Of a stretch of DNA of 64,000 nt, positions 43,076-51,532 are shown piece after piece; position 1 is the first letter of the stretch; each line of letters opens with the position of its first letter. The position numbers and the translations under genes were made by a program. The stretch covers positions 1 to 64,000 of the forward strand of contig JAZQCM010000025.1 in NCBI GenBank assembly GCA_045546275.1, read 5' to 3'. The notes under the pieces were generated by a model. That model had not been told where the DNA came from. It saw only the letters and a list, made by a program, of their open reading frames with translations, and did not search any database. This DNA is from RGIG1927 sp045546275 (lineage in GTDB: Bacteria > Bacillota > Clostridia > UMGS1883).

Positions 43076-44476
43076 TTATTTTGTTACCACATTGCTCAAA
43101 GTTTTCATTCCTTCAATACTGTCCCACACAAAGGCTTTAAGCTCTGCCCCTTCAACGCCTTGGAGCATACCGCCGAATTTGAAAGGTGCTCCGGGTGTTA
43201 AATCGCCCGACATATAAACTGCGTCAAGCATTACTCCGTCCTTGTAAACTGCAATTATGTACAAATCCATTTCACTACGGTCAAAGCGTTCAACAAGCTC
43301 TGCTTCGGCATAGAAGCTACCGTCAATCAGTTCACCTTTAAGAGTTGTAAGCGCATAGGATTTTGAAAGTGCACCTTCACCTACATAAAAATCAATAGAT
43401 TCGCTTGTACCCGAAAAATCTGCTGTTAAAAGCATTAACCTTGCAGTGTATTTTCCATCTTCAAGAAGGCATGTAAATGACATATCGCCGTAAGTGTCGT
43501 TTATTTCGGTGCCTGTTACGTATTCATTGTTTTGGAAAACAGCAAGTCCATAGGACAAAACGCCCGGGATTTCGTTCCATGAAAAAGATACCTGCTCGCC
43601 ACTTATTTCCATTTTGAAATCAAGTGCTTCGTTAAAGAACACAAGCTCTGTGCCTTCATATAATGCATATTCGGAATTTTTAATTTTTGCCCAATCGTTC
43701 TTTGTTCCCTGGTAAGAAACTACCTTTGTGAAAGCGTTTGCCAAGGAAAATTCTTCAAGGTGTTTAACACTTGAAGGGATTGCAAAGCTTAAAAGCTTTT
43801 CACAATCCAAAAAGGCATTTCTTTTAATTGAAACAACGCCATAGGGAATTACAACGGTTTCAAGATTTGTACAAGCTTCAAAAGCACTTTCGCCTACAGA
43901 AACCACACTGTCGGGAATTTCAACCATTGTAAGAGCTTCACATCCGTAAAAAGTGTTGTCGGGAATTTTTGTAAGGCCGTCACTTATGGTAACATTTGTA
44001 AGGCTTTTACAATTTGCAAATGCTGTTATGTCCCACTCGGTAAGAGTAGCAGGAATTGTTATATCAGTTATACCTGTGCCTAAAAATGCTACCATTCCCA
44101 GCTTTTTAAGATTTGACGGCAAGGTAACTGTCTTAAGATTTTGTGCCATGCCAAAAGCTCTTTCGCCGATTTCTGTTACGCTTTCAGGAATTTCAACATT
44201 CTGCAAACTTACGTAAGGCTCAATGTCCCCTTCTTCGGGAAAAACACAGAAGGCGTTGTCACATATACTTGTGATACCCTCTTCAATAACAATCTTTTTA
44301 ACTTCCGACACATCGATTTCGTCATTCCATTCAGCTTCGGTCATTTTGCCGCTGCCTGAAATTGTGAGTACTTTTTTTGCATTAAAGCTCCATGTAATTT
44401 CATCTGCACTTGCAATTACCCCTACCGACAAAACACAGGCACAGATCATCGCCATGGCTAAAAACTTTTTAAACAT
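43076..44476 (-). CDS. Small secreted BspA-like leucine-rich-repeat protein
   Basis: The product has 466 residues from the ATG at 44476, behind GGAGGG. Residues 1-25 are a signal peptide (CACVLSVGVIASA). Residues about 26-70 form the BspA-type cap (ITWSFNAKKVLTISGSGKM), and about 70-245 hold seven to eight LRR_5 units (LKTVTLPSNLKKLGMVAF, LTMVEIPDSVVSVGESAF). Residues about 265-365 are a beta-sandwich-like domain. The last 90 residues carry the shared module ending LKAFVWDSIEGMKTL. It is a compact version of the giant protein at 7924-14106, but is not a fragment, since it has its own promoter, signal peptide and terminator. Surface binding is inferred. Confidence 0.9.
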   Translation of the reverse strand: MFKKFLAMAMICACVLSVGVIASADEITWSFNAKKVLTISGSGKMTEAEWNDEIDVSEVKKIVIEEGITSICDNAFCVFPEEGDIEPYVSLQNVEIPESVTEIGERAFGMAQNLKTVTLPSNLKKLGMVAFLGTGITDITIPATLTEWDITAFANCKSLTNVTISDGLTKIPDNTFYGCEALTMVEIPDSVVSVGESAFEACTNLETVVIPYGVVSIKRNAFLDCEKLLSFAIPSSVKHLEEFSLANAFTKVVSYQGTKNDWAKIKNSEYALYEGTELVFFNEALDFKMEISGEQVSFSWNEIPGVLSYGLAVFQNNEYVTGTEINDTYGDMSFTCLLEDGKYTARLMLLTADFSGTSESIDFYVGEGALSKSYALTTLKGELIDGSFYAEAELVERFDRSEMDLYIIAVYKDGVMLDAVYMSGDLTPGAPFKFGGMLQGVEGAELKAFVWDSIEGMKTLSNVVTK

Positions 44477-44505
44477 AATATTTCCCTCCACATTTTAATG
44501 AGCTT

Positions 44506-44534
44506 ATTATACCATTCAAACCTATTAATGTCAA
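44506..44534 (-). promoter_or_regulatory. Sigma-A promoter of the small BspA-like gene
   Basis: On the minus strand a perfect TTGACA (44534-44529), 17-bp spacer, TATAAT (44511-44506). Confidence 0.88.
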
Positions 44535-44552
44535 CAAATGCCCTTTTTAAAA

Positions 44553-44579
44553 GAAAGAGGAGGATATATCCTCCCTTTC
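44553..44579 (-). terminator. Terminator of the methyltransferase gene
   Basis: Stem GAAAG-GGAGGA / TCCTCC-CTTTC with one bulged base, followed by a T-rich run on the minus strand. Confidence 0.65.
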
Positions 44580-44580
44580 A

Positions 44581-45336
44581 TTACTTGTTTGCAACTACAA
44601 CAGGCTGATAAAACCCTGTTTCTTCGTAAAATTCCCACACCACAGTGTTAAAACCGGCTGAAAGAAGTAAATCTGTTAATTCTTCTCTTGTTACAGCTCG
44701 GTACTCACATTCAAACTTACTTGTTGCAAGAGTTTTTCCATCGTCAATTATGTATTGTGTAAATTTGTAGTTATCTTCATTCCAGTGCCAGGTCTGAAAA
44801 CACACTCTTTGCCCTTTTTCGGTTTTATGTATATACGGCGGAGAATACTGCGGTTTTTCTTTAATAAGTGTGTCGTAGTCTCTTATGCTTGCAATAAACA
44901 TTCCCTTATCTTTTAGCTGTTTTGAAATACTTTCAACCGCCTTTTTTAAATCGCTTTTTGTGAGCATGTGAGGCAGTGCATTGTCCATTGCAATTACAAC
45001 ATCAAACTTTTCGGAAAATTCCTTTGACAAATTCCGAAAATCTGCATTTTTAAAATTAATTTTCACATGATTTTCAGCTGCACGCTTTTTTGCTTCTTTT
45101 ATTTCGCCTTCACTTATGTCAGAGGCTGTTACATCATAGCCTGAAGCGGCAAGCCCTATTGCCTGTGTTCCAATGCCGCAGGCACAATCAAGAATTTTGC
45201 ATTTACTGTCAAATCCGTTTTCTTTAATTAGTTTATCTAAAATTAATGCCTGCTCCTTTGTTGTTTCCTGCCAGTTGGAAAAAAGCTTATCATATTCTTC
45301 TGCCAAATTGTCGTAAAAGGTTTGTATTATATCCAC
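44581..45336 (-). CDS. SAM-dependent methyltransferase, class I
   Basis: The product has 251 residues, starting at GTG behind AAGAGGGA. SAM-binding motif I is KILDCACGIGTQAIGLAASG (about 47-66), motif II region VTASDISEGEIKEAKKRA, and post-motif FDVVIAMDNALPHM. Overall it resembles the glycine/sarcosine methyltransferase-like group of small-molecule enzymes; IRDYDTL and FQTWHWNEDNY are seen in that group. The substrate cannot be inferred from neighbours, since it is a single gene between aspS and the BspA-like gene. Confidence 0.85.
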   Translation of the reverse strand: MDIIQTFYDNLAEEYDKLFSNWQETTKEQALILDKLIKENGFDSKCKILDCACGIGTQAIGLAASGYDVTASDISEGEIKEAKKRAAENHVKINFKNADFRNLSKEFSEKFDVVIAMDNALPHMLTKSDLKKAVESISKQLKDKGMFIASIRDYDTLIKEKPQYSPPYIHKTEKGQRVCFQTWHWNEDNYKFTQYIIDDGKTLATSKFECEYRAVTREELTDLLLSAGFNTVVWEFYEETGFYQPVVVANK

Positions 45337-45392
45337 AATGTATCCCTCTTTCGGTTCAAGCTTAACTCTATATCATCCGTTTTTTAGTCAAC

Positions 45393-45419
45393 AAACCCCC
45401 ACCTGCGTAGTGGGGGTTT
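45393..45419. terminator. Terminator of aspS
   Basis: Stem AAACCCCCAC / GTGGGGGTTT with a 7-nt loop, 18 bp after the aspS stop. Confidence 0.88.
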
Positions 45420-45436
45420 TGTATTGACTATTAATT

Positions 45437-46768
45437 TTAGGGGTTAAGTCTGTTAGGACCACGGAAGATGAACATAGCATCCTTAATGTGTAAGCCTAAC
45501 ATAAGCATTGTTAAACGGTCAACACCAATACCGAAGCCACCATGAGGAGGACAACCGTACTTGAAGAATTCAAGGTAGAATTCAACGTCCGCCTTTAAGC
45601 CCTTTTCAGCTGCCTGAGCTGCGAGAAGGTCATAGCGGTGTTCACGCTGTGCACCTGTTGTGATTTCAACGCCTCTCCAGATAAGGTCATAACCCTGGGG
45701 AATACCGTTTTCGTCACGCATGTGGTAGAATGCTCTCTTTTCGGGACCGAAGTCTGTTACAAACAAGAATTCGTGGCCGTACTTTTTCATTACCCAATCA
45801 TAGCTTAATCTTTCAGCTTCAGTTGTCAAATCGTTCTTTTCTTCTTCGGGTACTGTGTAGCCAAATTCCTTTTCCAATTCGTCATACAAATCGGCAAGCT
45901 TTACAACAGGGAAAGGTGTTGTGGGAACGATAACGTCAATGCCGAAAAGCTCTTTAATTTCTTCGCCGTACTTTTCTTTAACTTCCTTGAGCATGTACGC
46001 AAGAAGCTCTTCTTCCATTTTCATAACATCACGGAAGGATTCGATGTAGGAAAATTCAAGGTCAAAGCCTGTAAATTCTGTTGTGTGCTTGCTTGTAAAG
46101 CTTTTTTCAGCACGGAAAACAGGTCCTACTTCGAAAATTCTTTCAAAGCCGGATGCCATAGCCATCTGCTTGTAGAACTGAGGGCTCTGTGCTAAATATG
46201 CAAAACGGTCAAAGTACTTAACCTCGAACACGTCTGAACCTGACTCACTTGCTGTACCGATAAGCTTGGGAGAATGTATTTCAATGAAGTTCTTTTCGAT
46301 TAAGAACTGTCTCATTGCGTTTACCATAACAGTCTGCACCTTGAACATAAGCTGGTTTTCTTCTGTTCTAAGGTCAATCCATCTATAGTCAATTCGCTGG
46401 TCAATGCTGCTACGTTCAACAGCTGCCTTTTTCTTTGTTGCGGGGATTTCCTTACGGTTAATGGGAAGTGCATCAGCCAAAGATTCCACAACAACATCCT
46501 CGGGGATAACTTCAACGCCGTTAAGCTTTACATATTCACTTGCAACAGCGTTACCTACAACTGTGATAACACTGTCAGCTGTTAAGCCTTCAACCTTTTT
46601 AAGAAGCTCGTCGTTGCCTTCCTTTTCGATTGTAACCTGAATTGTACCTGTAATATCCTTAAGGATAATAAATACAACGTACTTTGTATCTCTTATGATG
46701 TCAACAAAGCCCTGAATTTTTACTTTGCCGGGATTTGCGATTGCGTCTTTAATATAAGTTCTTTCCAC
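45437..46768 (-). CDS. aspS: Aspartyl-tRNA synthetase, archaeal/eukaryal type
   Basis: The product has 443 residues. This is far below the roughly 590 of the usual bacterial AspRS, and there is no GAD insertion domain. OB-fold at about 15-100 (VKIQGFVDIIRDTKYVVFII), class II motif 2 GPVFRAEKSFTSKHTTEFTG, and motif 3 GGFGIGVDRLTMLMLGL; LGLHIKDAMFIFRGPNRLNP is the archaeal-type ending. Enzymes of this type are scattered in Firmicutes and may be discriminating or able to charge tRNA-Asn as well. As asnS is present, a strict Asp role would suffice. The start is GTG behind GAGGAGGAA, and the gene has its own promoter. Confidence 0.94.
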   Translation of the reverse strand: MERTYIKDAIANPGKVKIQGFVDIIRDTKYVVFIILKDITGTIQVTIEKEGNDELLKKVEGLTADSVITVVGNAVASEYVKLNGVEVIPEDVVVESLADALPINRKEIPATKKKAAVERSSIDQRIDYRWIDLRTEENQLMFKVQTVMVNAMRQFLIEKNFIEIHSPKLIGTASESGSDVFEVKYFDRFAYLAQSPQFYKQMAMASGFERIFEVGPVFRAEKSFTSKHTTEFTGFDLEFSYIESFRDVMKMEEELLAYMLKEVKEKYGEEIKELFGIDVIVPTTPFPVVKLADLYDELEKEFGYTVPEEEKNDLTTEAERLSYDWVMKKYGHEFLFVTDFGPEKRAFYHMRDENGIPQGYDLIWRGVEITTGAQREHRYDLLAAQAAEKGLKADVEFYLEFFKYGCPPHGGFGIGVDRLTMLMLGLHIKDAMFIFRGPNRLNP

Positions 46769-46800
46769 AATAAATTCCTCCTCGGTATTTTATCTTAAAT

Positions 46801-46829
46801 ATTATACCACCGTTAACCACTAAATTCAA
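46801..46829 (-). promoter_or_regulatory. Sigma-A promoter of aspS
   Basis: On the minus strand TTGAAT (46829-46824), 17-bp spacer, TATAAT (46806-46801), immediately after the GNAT gene stop. Confidence 0.8.
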
Positions 46830-46832
46830 CCA

Positions 46833-47399
46833 TTATTTTACACGGAAAATATAATCCTTGTCGTCTCTGCGCAAAATAGCTGCATAGGCGTACTCATAGG
46901 CTGATAATAGCTTTGCCAGAAAATCATTTGTCAATTCAAGGTTTTTGTTTATGAAAACGTTGTACTCAACGCCAAAAACATTGTACATGCACCCGCTGTC
47001 AATACAGCCTGAGCGTTTGTAGAATGCAATGCGGCGTTTTCTTATAAAGTCCTCTTCCTCATTTTTTGCGCTTTCAACGCTTTCGGTTTCAAGTATTATA
47101 ACCTGAAAATTGGTAAACTCACCTAAATTTTTAAAAAACTCTGTTCCAACACCTGTGCCCCTATACTCCTTGACAATTGCAAAATAGTCCAGAAATCCAA
47201 AGCCATTACCGCAGTCGGCAATGCATGCATAGCCTTTTGTGCCCTTTTCGTCGTAGCCTATGTAAACGGTGTACCAGCCATTTTCAACAGAATATTTAAT
47301 TGCACTAAGTGGCTTTAATTCCGCAGGGGGAAAGTCTTTTTTCATGTAAGTGTTGTAGATTTCTTCAATTTCCTGTAATGATGCTTTTTTGTATTCCAT
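46833..47399 (-). CDS. GNAT-family N-acetyltransferase
   Basis: The product has 188 residues from the ATG at 47399, behind AAAGGAAC. The acetyl-CoA-binding loop is recognisable in FAIVKEYRGTGVGTEFFKNL (about 84-103), and the later ILETESVESAKNEEEDFIRKRRIAFYKRSG fits the family's beta6-alpha4 region. The acceptor substrate is unknown. It starts 20 bp after the sbcC stop and is probably the last gene of the sbcD-sbcC transcript; aspS then starts from its own promoter. Confidence 0.88.
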   Translation of the reverse strand: MEYKKASLQEIEEIYNTYMKKDFPPAELKPLSAIKYSVENGWYTVYIGYDEKGTKGYACIADCGNGFGFLDYFAIVKEYRGTGVGTEFFKNLGEFTNFQVIILETESVESAKNEEEDFIRKRRIAFYKRSGCIDSGCMYNVFGVEYNVFINKNLELTNDFLAKLLSAYEYAYAAILRRDDKDYIFRVK

Positions 47400-47419
47400 A
47401 ACTGTTCCTTTCACCAAAA

Positions 47420-50014
47420 TTATATTTCAACAAAAGCGTTACTACTGCCATCAGCAAGCTTTTTTACAACTATTTTTTTGTCAATTCTTTCTTTAAGCTC
47501 GCTTACGTGAGAGATTATTCCAACCATTCGGTCGTTGTCCGAAAGAAGGCTCAACGCCTCCATTGCTCTTGTAAGATGGTTTTCGTCAAGCGTACCGAAG
47601 CCTTCGTCAATGAAAAGTGCATCAAGGCGTATTCCGCCGTTGTGCTCCTGTATCATGTCGCTAAGTCCCAAAGCCAACGAGAGCGATGCCATGAAGCCCT
47701 CACCACCAGAAAGGGTTGATACATCACGGATTTTACCTGTGTTATTATCCTTTACCAAAAGGTCAAGCCCACCCTGGCTTTTTGTGCCGCCTGTGGCTTT
47801 GTTTTCAAGGTAAAACCTTCCGCCGGTCATTTTTTCAAGCCTTTGATTTGCCTTTTGTACAATAATGTTAAAATAATATTGCTGAACATAGGCTTCAAAG
47901 GTGATTTTATTGCCCGAAACCTTGCCGCTTGCCGTGTCGGACAATTCCTTGAGGATAATATATTTTTCGTCGATTTCGTTACGCTTTTCAACATATTCCT
48001 CAAGACCCTTTGCAACAGAAGCATTTTTGAAAATTCTCAGGTTAATACCATCACGCACAGAAGTAATTTCCTGCTTAATTTGTGTTTGGGTGCTTTCCTG
48101 CTGCAAAAGAAGCGATGTGTCAACGTATTTTTTACCTTGGGCATTTTTTTCGTTTTCTTTAAGAACGGCTCGCTTTTCGTTAAATTCCTTCTGGAAAGCT
48201 TCAACCTTTTCGTAAATACGTTTGAGCTCCGCTTCGGTTAAAAGCTTTTGAATAAAATCGTCCTTATTTTCAAAACCGTTTTCTTTAAGTGCGTTTTCGT
48301 ATTTGTCTTTTAAAAGCACGTTTTCTTCCTCGGTGTCCTTCTTTGACTTTTCAAGCGCTTCGCACTTGCCCGAAAGCTGGGAAACTGCTACGGTTACTTT
48401 TTCCAAATCCGTCCGGGCTTTTTCAAACAAGGCTTCATTTTCGCAAATTTTTGTTTTTAAGCTTCCAATTTTAAGGGACAATTCGCTTTTGGTTTTCTGA
48501 ACATTTAAAAGGTCGTAGCCTCTTTCGGTTATGCTTTTTTCAAGCACATCACATTCGCCTGTCAGCTTATTCATTTCCTCAGCCTTTTTGTTCAATTCCT
48601 CCTGGACATTGTTGCATTGCTTTTCGGCTTTATCAATATCCTCTTTTTTCACCTCTTTGCCCGAAAAGGTTGCAACCAAAGGGTGGTTTACCGAGCCGCA
48701 TACAGGGCACGGCTTACCCTCCTGGAGTTCTTTTCCCAAAACACCTGCAAGGTTGTCAAAATAGGCTATCTTTAAATTATTATATTCCTCTAAAATACCG
48801 GTATATTCGTCCCTTTTTGTTTTGTATTCATTTTCCTTATCTTTTTTAAGCTTTTGCTTTTTTGTGTATTCTTCAACGCTTTCCAAAAGCTTTGATGCTT
48901 CCAGCTGCTCCTTTTTTAATTCTTCGGTTTCTTTGTTTTTTTCGCTTGCCGCATTGTATTCTTTAAGGCACACTGCTTTCTTTTCTTCCTCTGCTTTCAG
49001 CTTTTGAGTATTCTGGTCAATTTCCGAATTTATCTGTTCATAGCGTTTAATACCAAGGGCGTATTTTTCAAAATGAACATTAACGGCATTTGCCTTTAAG
49101 CCGTTGTTGTATTTTTCAATTTCGCTATTTATAGCTTTTTTCATTTCGCTGAGAGCTTCTACCTCACTCTTTAGCTTTTCAACCCTTGTAAGAAGATTGT
49201 TCACCTGGTTTGTACTTTCAATTTTTGAGTGAATCTCCTTCAGCTTCAAGTCGCTTTCTTCAATTGCCTTTTCAGCTTCGGCAAGCTTTTTTTCGTCGTT
49301 TGAATGAAGAAGGTTTAAAGCTTCCAGCATTTTTTCCGCATCGTACGCATTGGAAAAAACCTCCTCCACCATAGCCTCGTTCATAAGTGACATTATTTTT
49401 TCCTGCACAGCATTTCTTTCGGAATCTGTTTTGCTGAATTTTTCCGAAAGCTTTCTTTGGAAGGTTTCATAAAGTGATGTGTCGAAAATCTTTCTGAAAA
49501 GCTCAGAACGGTCCTTGCTTTTTTCGGTGAGTATTTTCCTGAACTCTCCCTGTGCAATCATGGCAATTTGCGAAAAACGCTCCTTGTCCACACCCAAAAT
49601 TTCAACAACCTTTTCTGTTACTGTGTCAACACCTGTGTAAACAAAGCCATCGGGCATGGTAAGAGTTGCATCGGCAATTTCTTTTGTTTGTCCCGTTCCG
49701 TGCTTTTTGTCACGGACATATTCGGGCACTCTTTCTATTTCGTATATTTCATCACGATACATGAACTTGTAATAAACAAAGGTTTTTGTGTCGCTTTGGG
49801 CAAAATCACTTCGGAGAGTTTTTGTGGTTTTTCTTTCCTTGCCTCCCGAAACGGCACCAAAAAGCGCAAAGCTTATGGCATCAAAAATTGTTGTTTTGCC
49901 ACTTCCTGTGTCACCTGTTATTAAAAACAGTCCGCTGTTTAAAAGAGAGAAATCAATTTCACAACACCCTTTAAAGGGGCCGAATGCCTGCATTTTTAAA
50001 TATAAAGGCTTCAT
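47420..50014 (-). CDS. sbcC: Exonuclease subunit SbcC (Rad50-like)
   Basis: The product has 864 residues. N-terminal ATPase half with Walker A ITGDTGSGKTTIFDAISFAL near residue 35. A long antiparallel coiled coil spans about 180-700, with the zinc hook GKPCPVCGSVNHP near 430. The C-terminal half has signature STLSGGEGFMASLSLALGL and Walker B ALFIDEGFGTLDE. With SbcD it forms the ATP-dependent nuclease that processes hairpins and DNA ends. The hook CPVC is intact. The gene overlaps sbcD by 4 bp (ATGA), so the two are coupled. It is somewhat shorter than E. coli SbcC because its coils are shorter. Confidence 0.96.
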   Translation of the reverse strand: MKPLYLKMQAFGPFKGCCEIDFSLLNSGLFLITGDTGSGKTTIFDAISFALFGAVSGGKERKTTKTLRSDFAQSDTKTFVYYKFMYRDEIYEIERVPEYVRDKKHGTGQTKEIADATLTMPDGFVYTGVDTVTEKVVEILGVDKERFSQIAMIAQGEFRKILTEKSKDRSELFRKIFDTSLYETFQRKLSEKFSKTDSERNAVQEKIMSLMNEAMVEEVFSNAYDAEKMLEALNLLHSNDEKKLAEAEKAIEESDLKLKEIHSKIESTNQVNNLLTRVEKLKSEVEALSEMKKAINSEIEKYNNGLKANAVNVHFEKYALGIKRYEQINSEIDQNTQKLKAEEEKKAVCLKEYNAASEKNKETEELKKEQLEASKLLESVEEYTKKQKLKKDKENEYKTKRDEYTGILEEYNNLKIAYFDNLAGVLGKELQEGKPCPVCGSVNHPLVATFSGKEVKKEDIDKAEKQCNNVQEELNKKAEEMNKLTGECDVLEKSITERGYDLLNVQKTKSELSLKIGSLKTKICENEALFEKARTDLEKVTVAVSQLSGKCEALEKSKKDTEEENVLLKDKYENALKENGFENKDDFIQKLLTEAELKRIYEKVEAFQKEFNEKRAVLKENEKNAQGKKYVDTSLLLQQESTQTQIKQEITSVRDGINLRIFKNASVAKGLEEYVEKRNEIDEKYIILKELSDTASGKVSGNKITFEAYVQQYYFNIIVQKANQRLEKMTGGRFYLENKATGGTKSQGGLDLLVKDNNTGKIRDVSTLSGGEGFMASLSLALGLSDMIQEHNGGIRLDALFIDEGFGTLDENHLTRAMEALSLLSDNDRMVGIISHVSELKERIDKKIVVKKLADGSSNAFVEI

Positions 50015-51111
50015 GCTCTCTCCTCCTCAATCTCTTCAAGTAGGGTTTTTATAACCTTTCTCTGCTCCTCGGTCATAGCTTTCCCGTTTATGGTTTTGTA
50101 AAAATCCTCAAACTGTTCATGAGCACTTTTTTCAATGGAAAACTCTTTTGCCACCATCTCGCTCTTTCTGTTTCTTTCAAACAAAAGCTCGGTCATAAAA
50201 GGAAAGGCACCCTTTAACTTGCCGTAAGCATCCACAACGGTTTCTTCGTCGGTTAAAGTAATTCGTGTAAAACTATTGTTAGCCTTTTTTAAAACACAAT
50301 CAATTGTTCCTTTTATATCAACATAATCACGGTAAGGCACAAGGGGTATTTTTGTAACAGTTAAATCACCTTTTTCTTTTATTTCGCCCAAAAGCACGCA
50401 CTTTTCGTCCCCGCATTCCGATGCGGAAAACTTAAGTGGTGTTCCCGAATAGTAAATGCTTTCTGAAACCTTCTGGCACTTGTGCAAATGCCCCAACGCC
50501 ACATAGTCAAAGCCATCAAAAGCAAAGGCTTCAACATTGTCAAGTCCGCCTATGGGCACTTCTTCACTTTCGCTTCGTTCAGCACCTGTTACAAACTGGT
50601 GTGCAAGAAGAACATTTCGTTCAGCTTTGTCAATTGCACACTCTTTTAAAACCATTGTCACAGCATCGGTGTAGCTTTCAACGTTTTCATAAAATCTTTT
50701 AACGTGAGCAGGCTTTATAAAGGGCAAAAGGTATACGTTCACCTTTCCGTATGCGTCGGTTATTTCTGTTTTTGAAATACTGCCCTCAAAAACAGGCGAC
50801 ATGTATATCCCCTGCTTTTTAAAAGCCTGTGCCCCATACGCAATTCGCTCTGCAGAATCATGGTTACCGCTTATTATGAAAATTTTTGAATTTGCATCTG
50901 ACAAATTGCCCAAAAACTCGTCAAGGAGCTTCACCGCTTCGGCACTGGGCATGGTTTTGTCGTAAATATCCCCTGCAATAAAAACACAATCAGGTTTATT
51001 TCCTTTTACAATTTTAATAATTTCATTTAAAATATATTTCTGGTCCTCAATGAGAGAATACTCATTGAGCCTTTTTCCTATATGCAAATCCGAAATGTGT
51101 ATAAACTTCAT
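50011..51111 (-). CDS. sbcD: Exonuclease subunit SbcD (Mre11-like)
   Basis: The product has 366 residues from the ATG at 51111, after AAGGGTGAG; it opens MKFIHISDLHIGKRLNEYSL. Metallophosphoesterase motifs: DLHIGK, VFIAGDIYDK, FIISGNHDSAERI, LLAHQFV, and ALGHLHKCQ. The C-terminal part caps and binds SbcC. It is the nuclease subunit of SbcCD, cleaving hairpins and blocked ends. A promoter lies at 51141-51169. The gene order sbcD-sbcC is standard. Confidence 0.96.
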   Translation of the reverse strand: MKFIHISDLHIGKRLNEYSLIEDQKYILNEIIKIVKGNKPDCVFIAGDIYDKTMPSAEAVKLLDEFLGNLSDANSKIFIISGNHDSAERIAYGAQAFKKQGIYMSPVFEGSISKTEITDAYGKVNVYLLPFIKPAHVKRFYENVESYTDAVTMVLKECAIDKAERNVLLAHQFVTGAERSESEEVPIGGLDNVEAFAFDGFDYVALGHLHKCQKVSESIYYSGTPLKFSASECGDEKCVLLGEIKEKGDLTVTKIPLVPYRDYVDIKGTIDCVLKKANNSFTRITLTDEETVVDAYGKLKGAFPFMTELLFERNRKSEMVAKEFSIEKSAHEQFEDFYKTINGKAMTEEQRKVIKTLLEEIEEERA

Positions 51112-51140
51112 TTTCTCACCCTTTAAATCAGCATACATTA

Positions 51141-51169
51141 ATTTTACACTTTTTAAACTACCCGGTCAA
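51141..51169 (-). promoter_or_regulatory. Probable promoter of sbcD-sbcC
   Basis: On the minus strand TTGACC (51169-51164), 17-bp spacer, TAAAAT (51146-51141). Confidence 0.65.
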
Positions 51170-51188
51170 TATAAAATATTTTCATCCA

Positions 51189-51253
51189 TTTACCAATGGG
51201 GACAGGTTCAGATGGTAAATTTTTCACCACTTGAACCTGTCCCCATTGGTAAA
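51189..51253. repeat. REP-like palindromic element, copy 1
   Basis: Perfect 22-bp arms (51189-51210 and 51232-51253) contain GGGGACAGGTTCA and its complement. A 21-nt centre can extend the stem (GGT...ACC). The same element recurs at 52167-52230. The GACAGG...CCTGTCCCC style is that of REP sequences moved by RAYT (Y1 transposase-like) proteins; no such gene is in the window. Confidence 0.85.
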
Positions 51254-51262
51254 TAATATTTT

Positions 51263-51532
51263 TCAACCACAATACGGGCATTTGGGATAATCAAAGTCGT
51301 ATTCCTTTCCGCATTTTTTACACTTTACCTGAGGCAGTTTTTCTTCATCATCTGCAGCTTTGAAAAATTCAAGCTTTCCGCACTTTGGGCAGGAATATAT
51401 TGAAACCTCCAAGCCACCTGCCAAAAGATTGGGCCAATTGCCAAACAAAAAACTTTCTTTGCCCAACTGTATGTCTTCGGTCATTATGTATTCCATTTCA
51501 TGGTTGCATCTAAGACATTTTATGTTTTTCAC
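51263..51532 (-). CDS. Small double zinc-ribbon protein
   Basis: The product has 89 residues with three or four CxxC knuckles: CLRC near the start, CPKCG in the middle, CKKCG and CPYCG at the end, i.e. two probable zinc ribbons. The segment between (ESFLFGNWPNLLAGGLEVSIYSC) matches small zinc-ribbon proteins seen in Clostridia that are sometimes labelled nucleotide-binding. No enzymatic motif is visible. It overlaps the upstream membrane-protein gene by 4 bp, so the two proteins probably work together; their function is unknown. Confidence 0.82.
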   Translation of the reverse strand: MKNIKCLRCNHEMEYIMTEDIQLGKESFLFGNWPNLLAGGLEVSIYSCPKCGKLEFFKAADDEEKLPQVKCKKCGKEYDFDYPKCPYCG

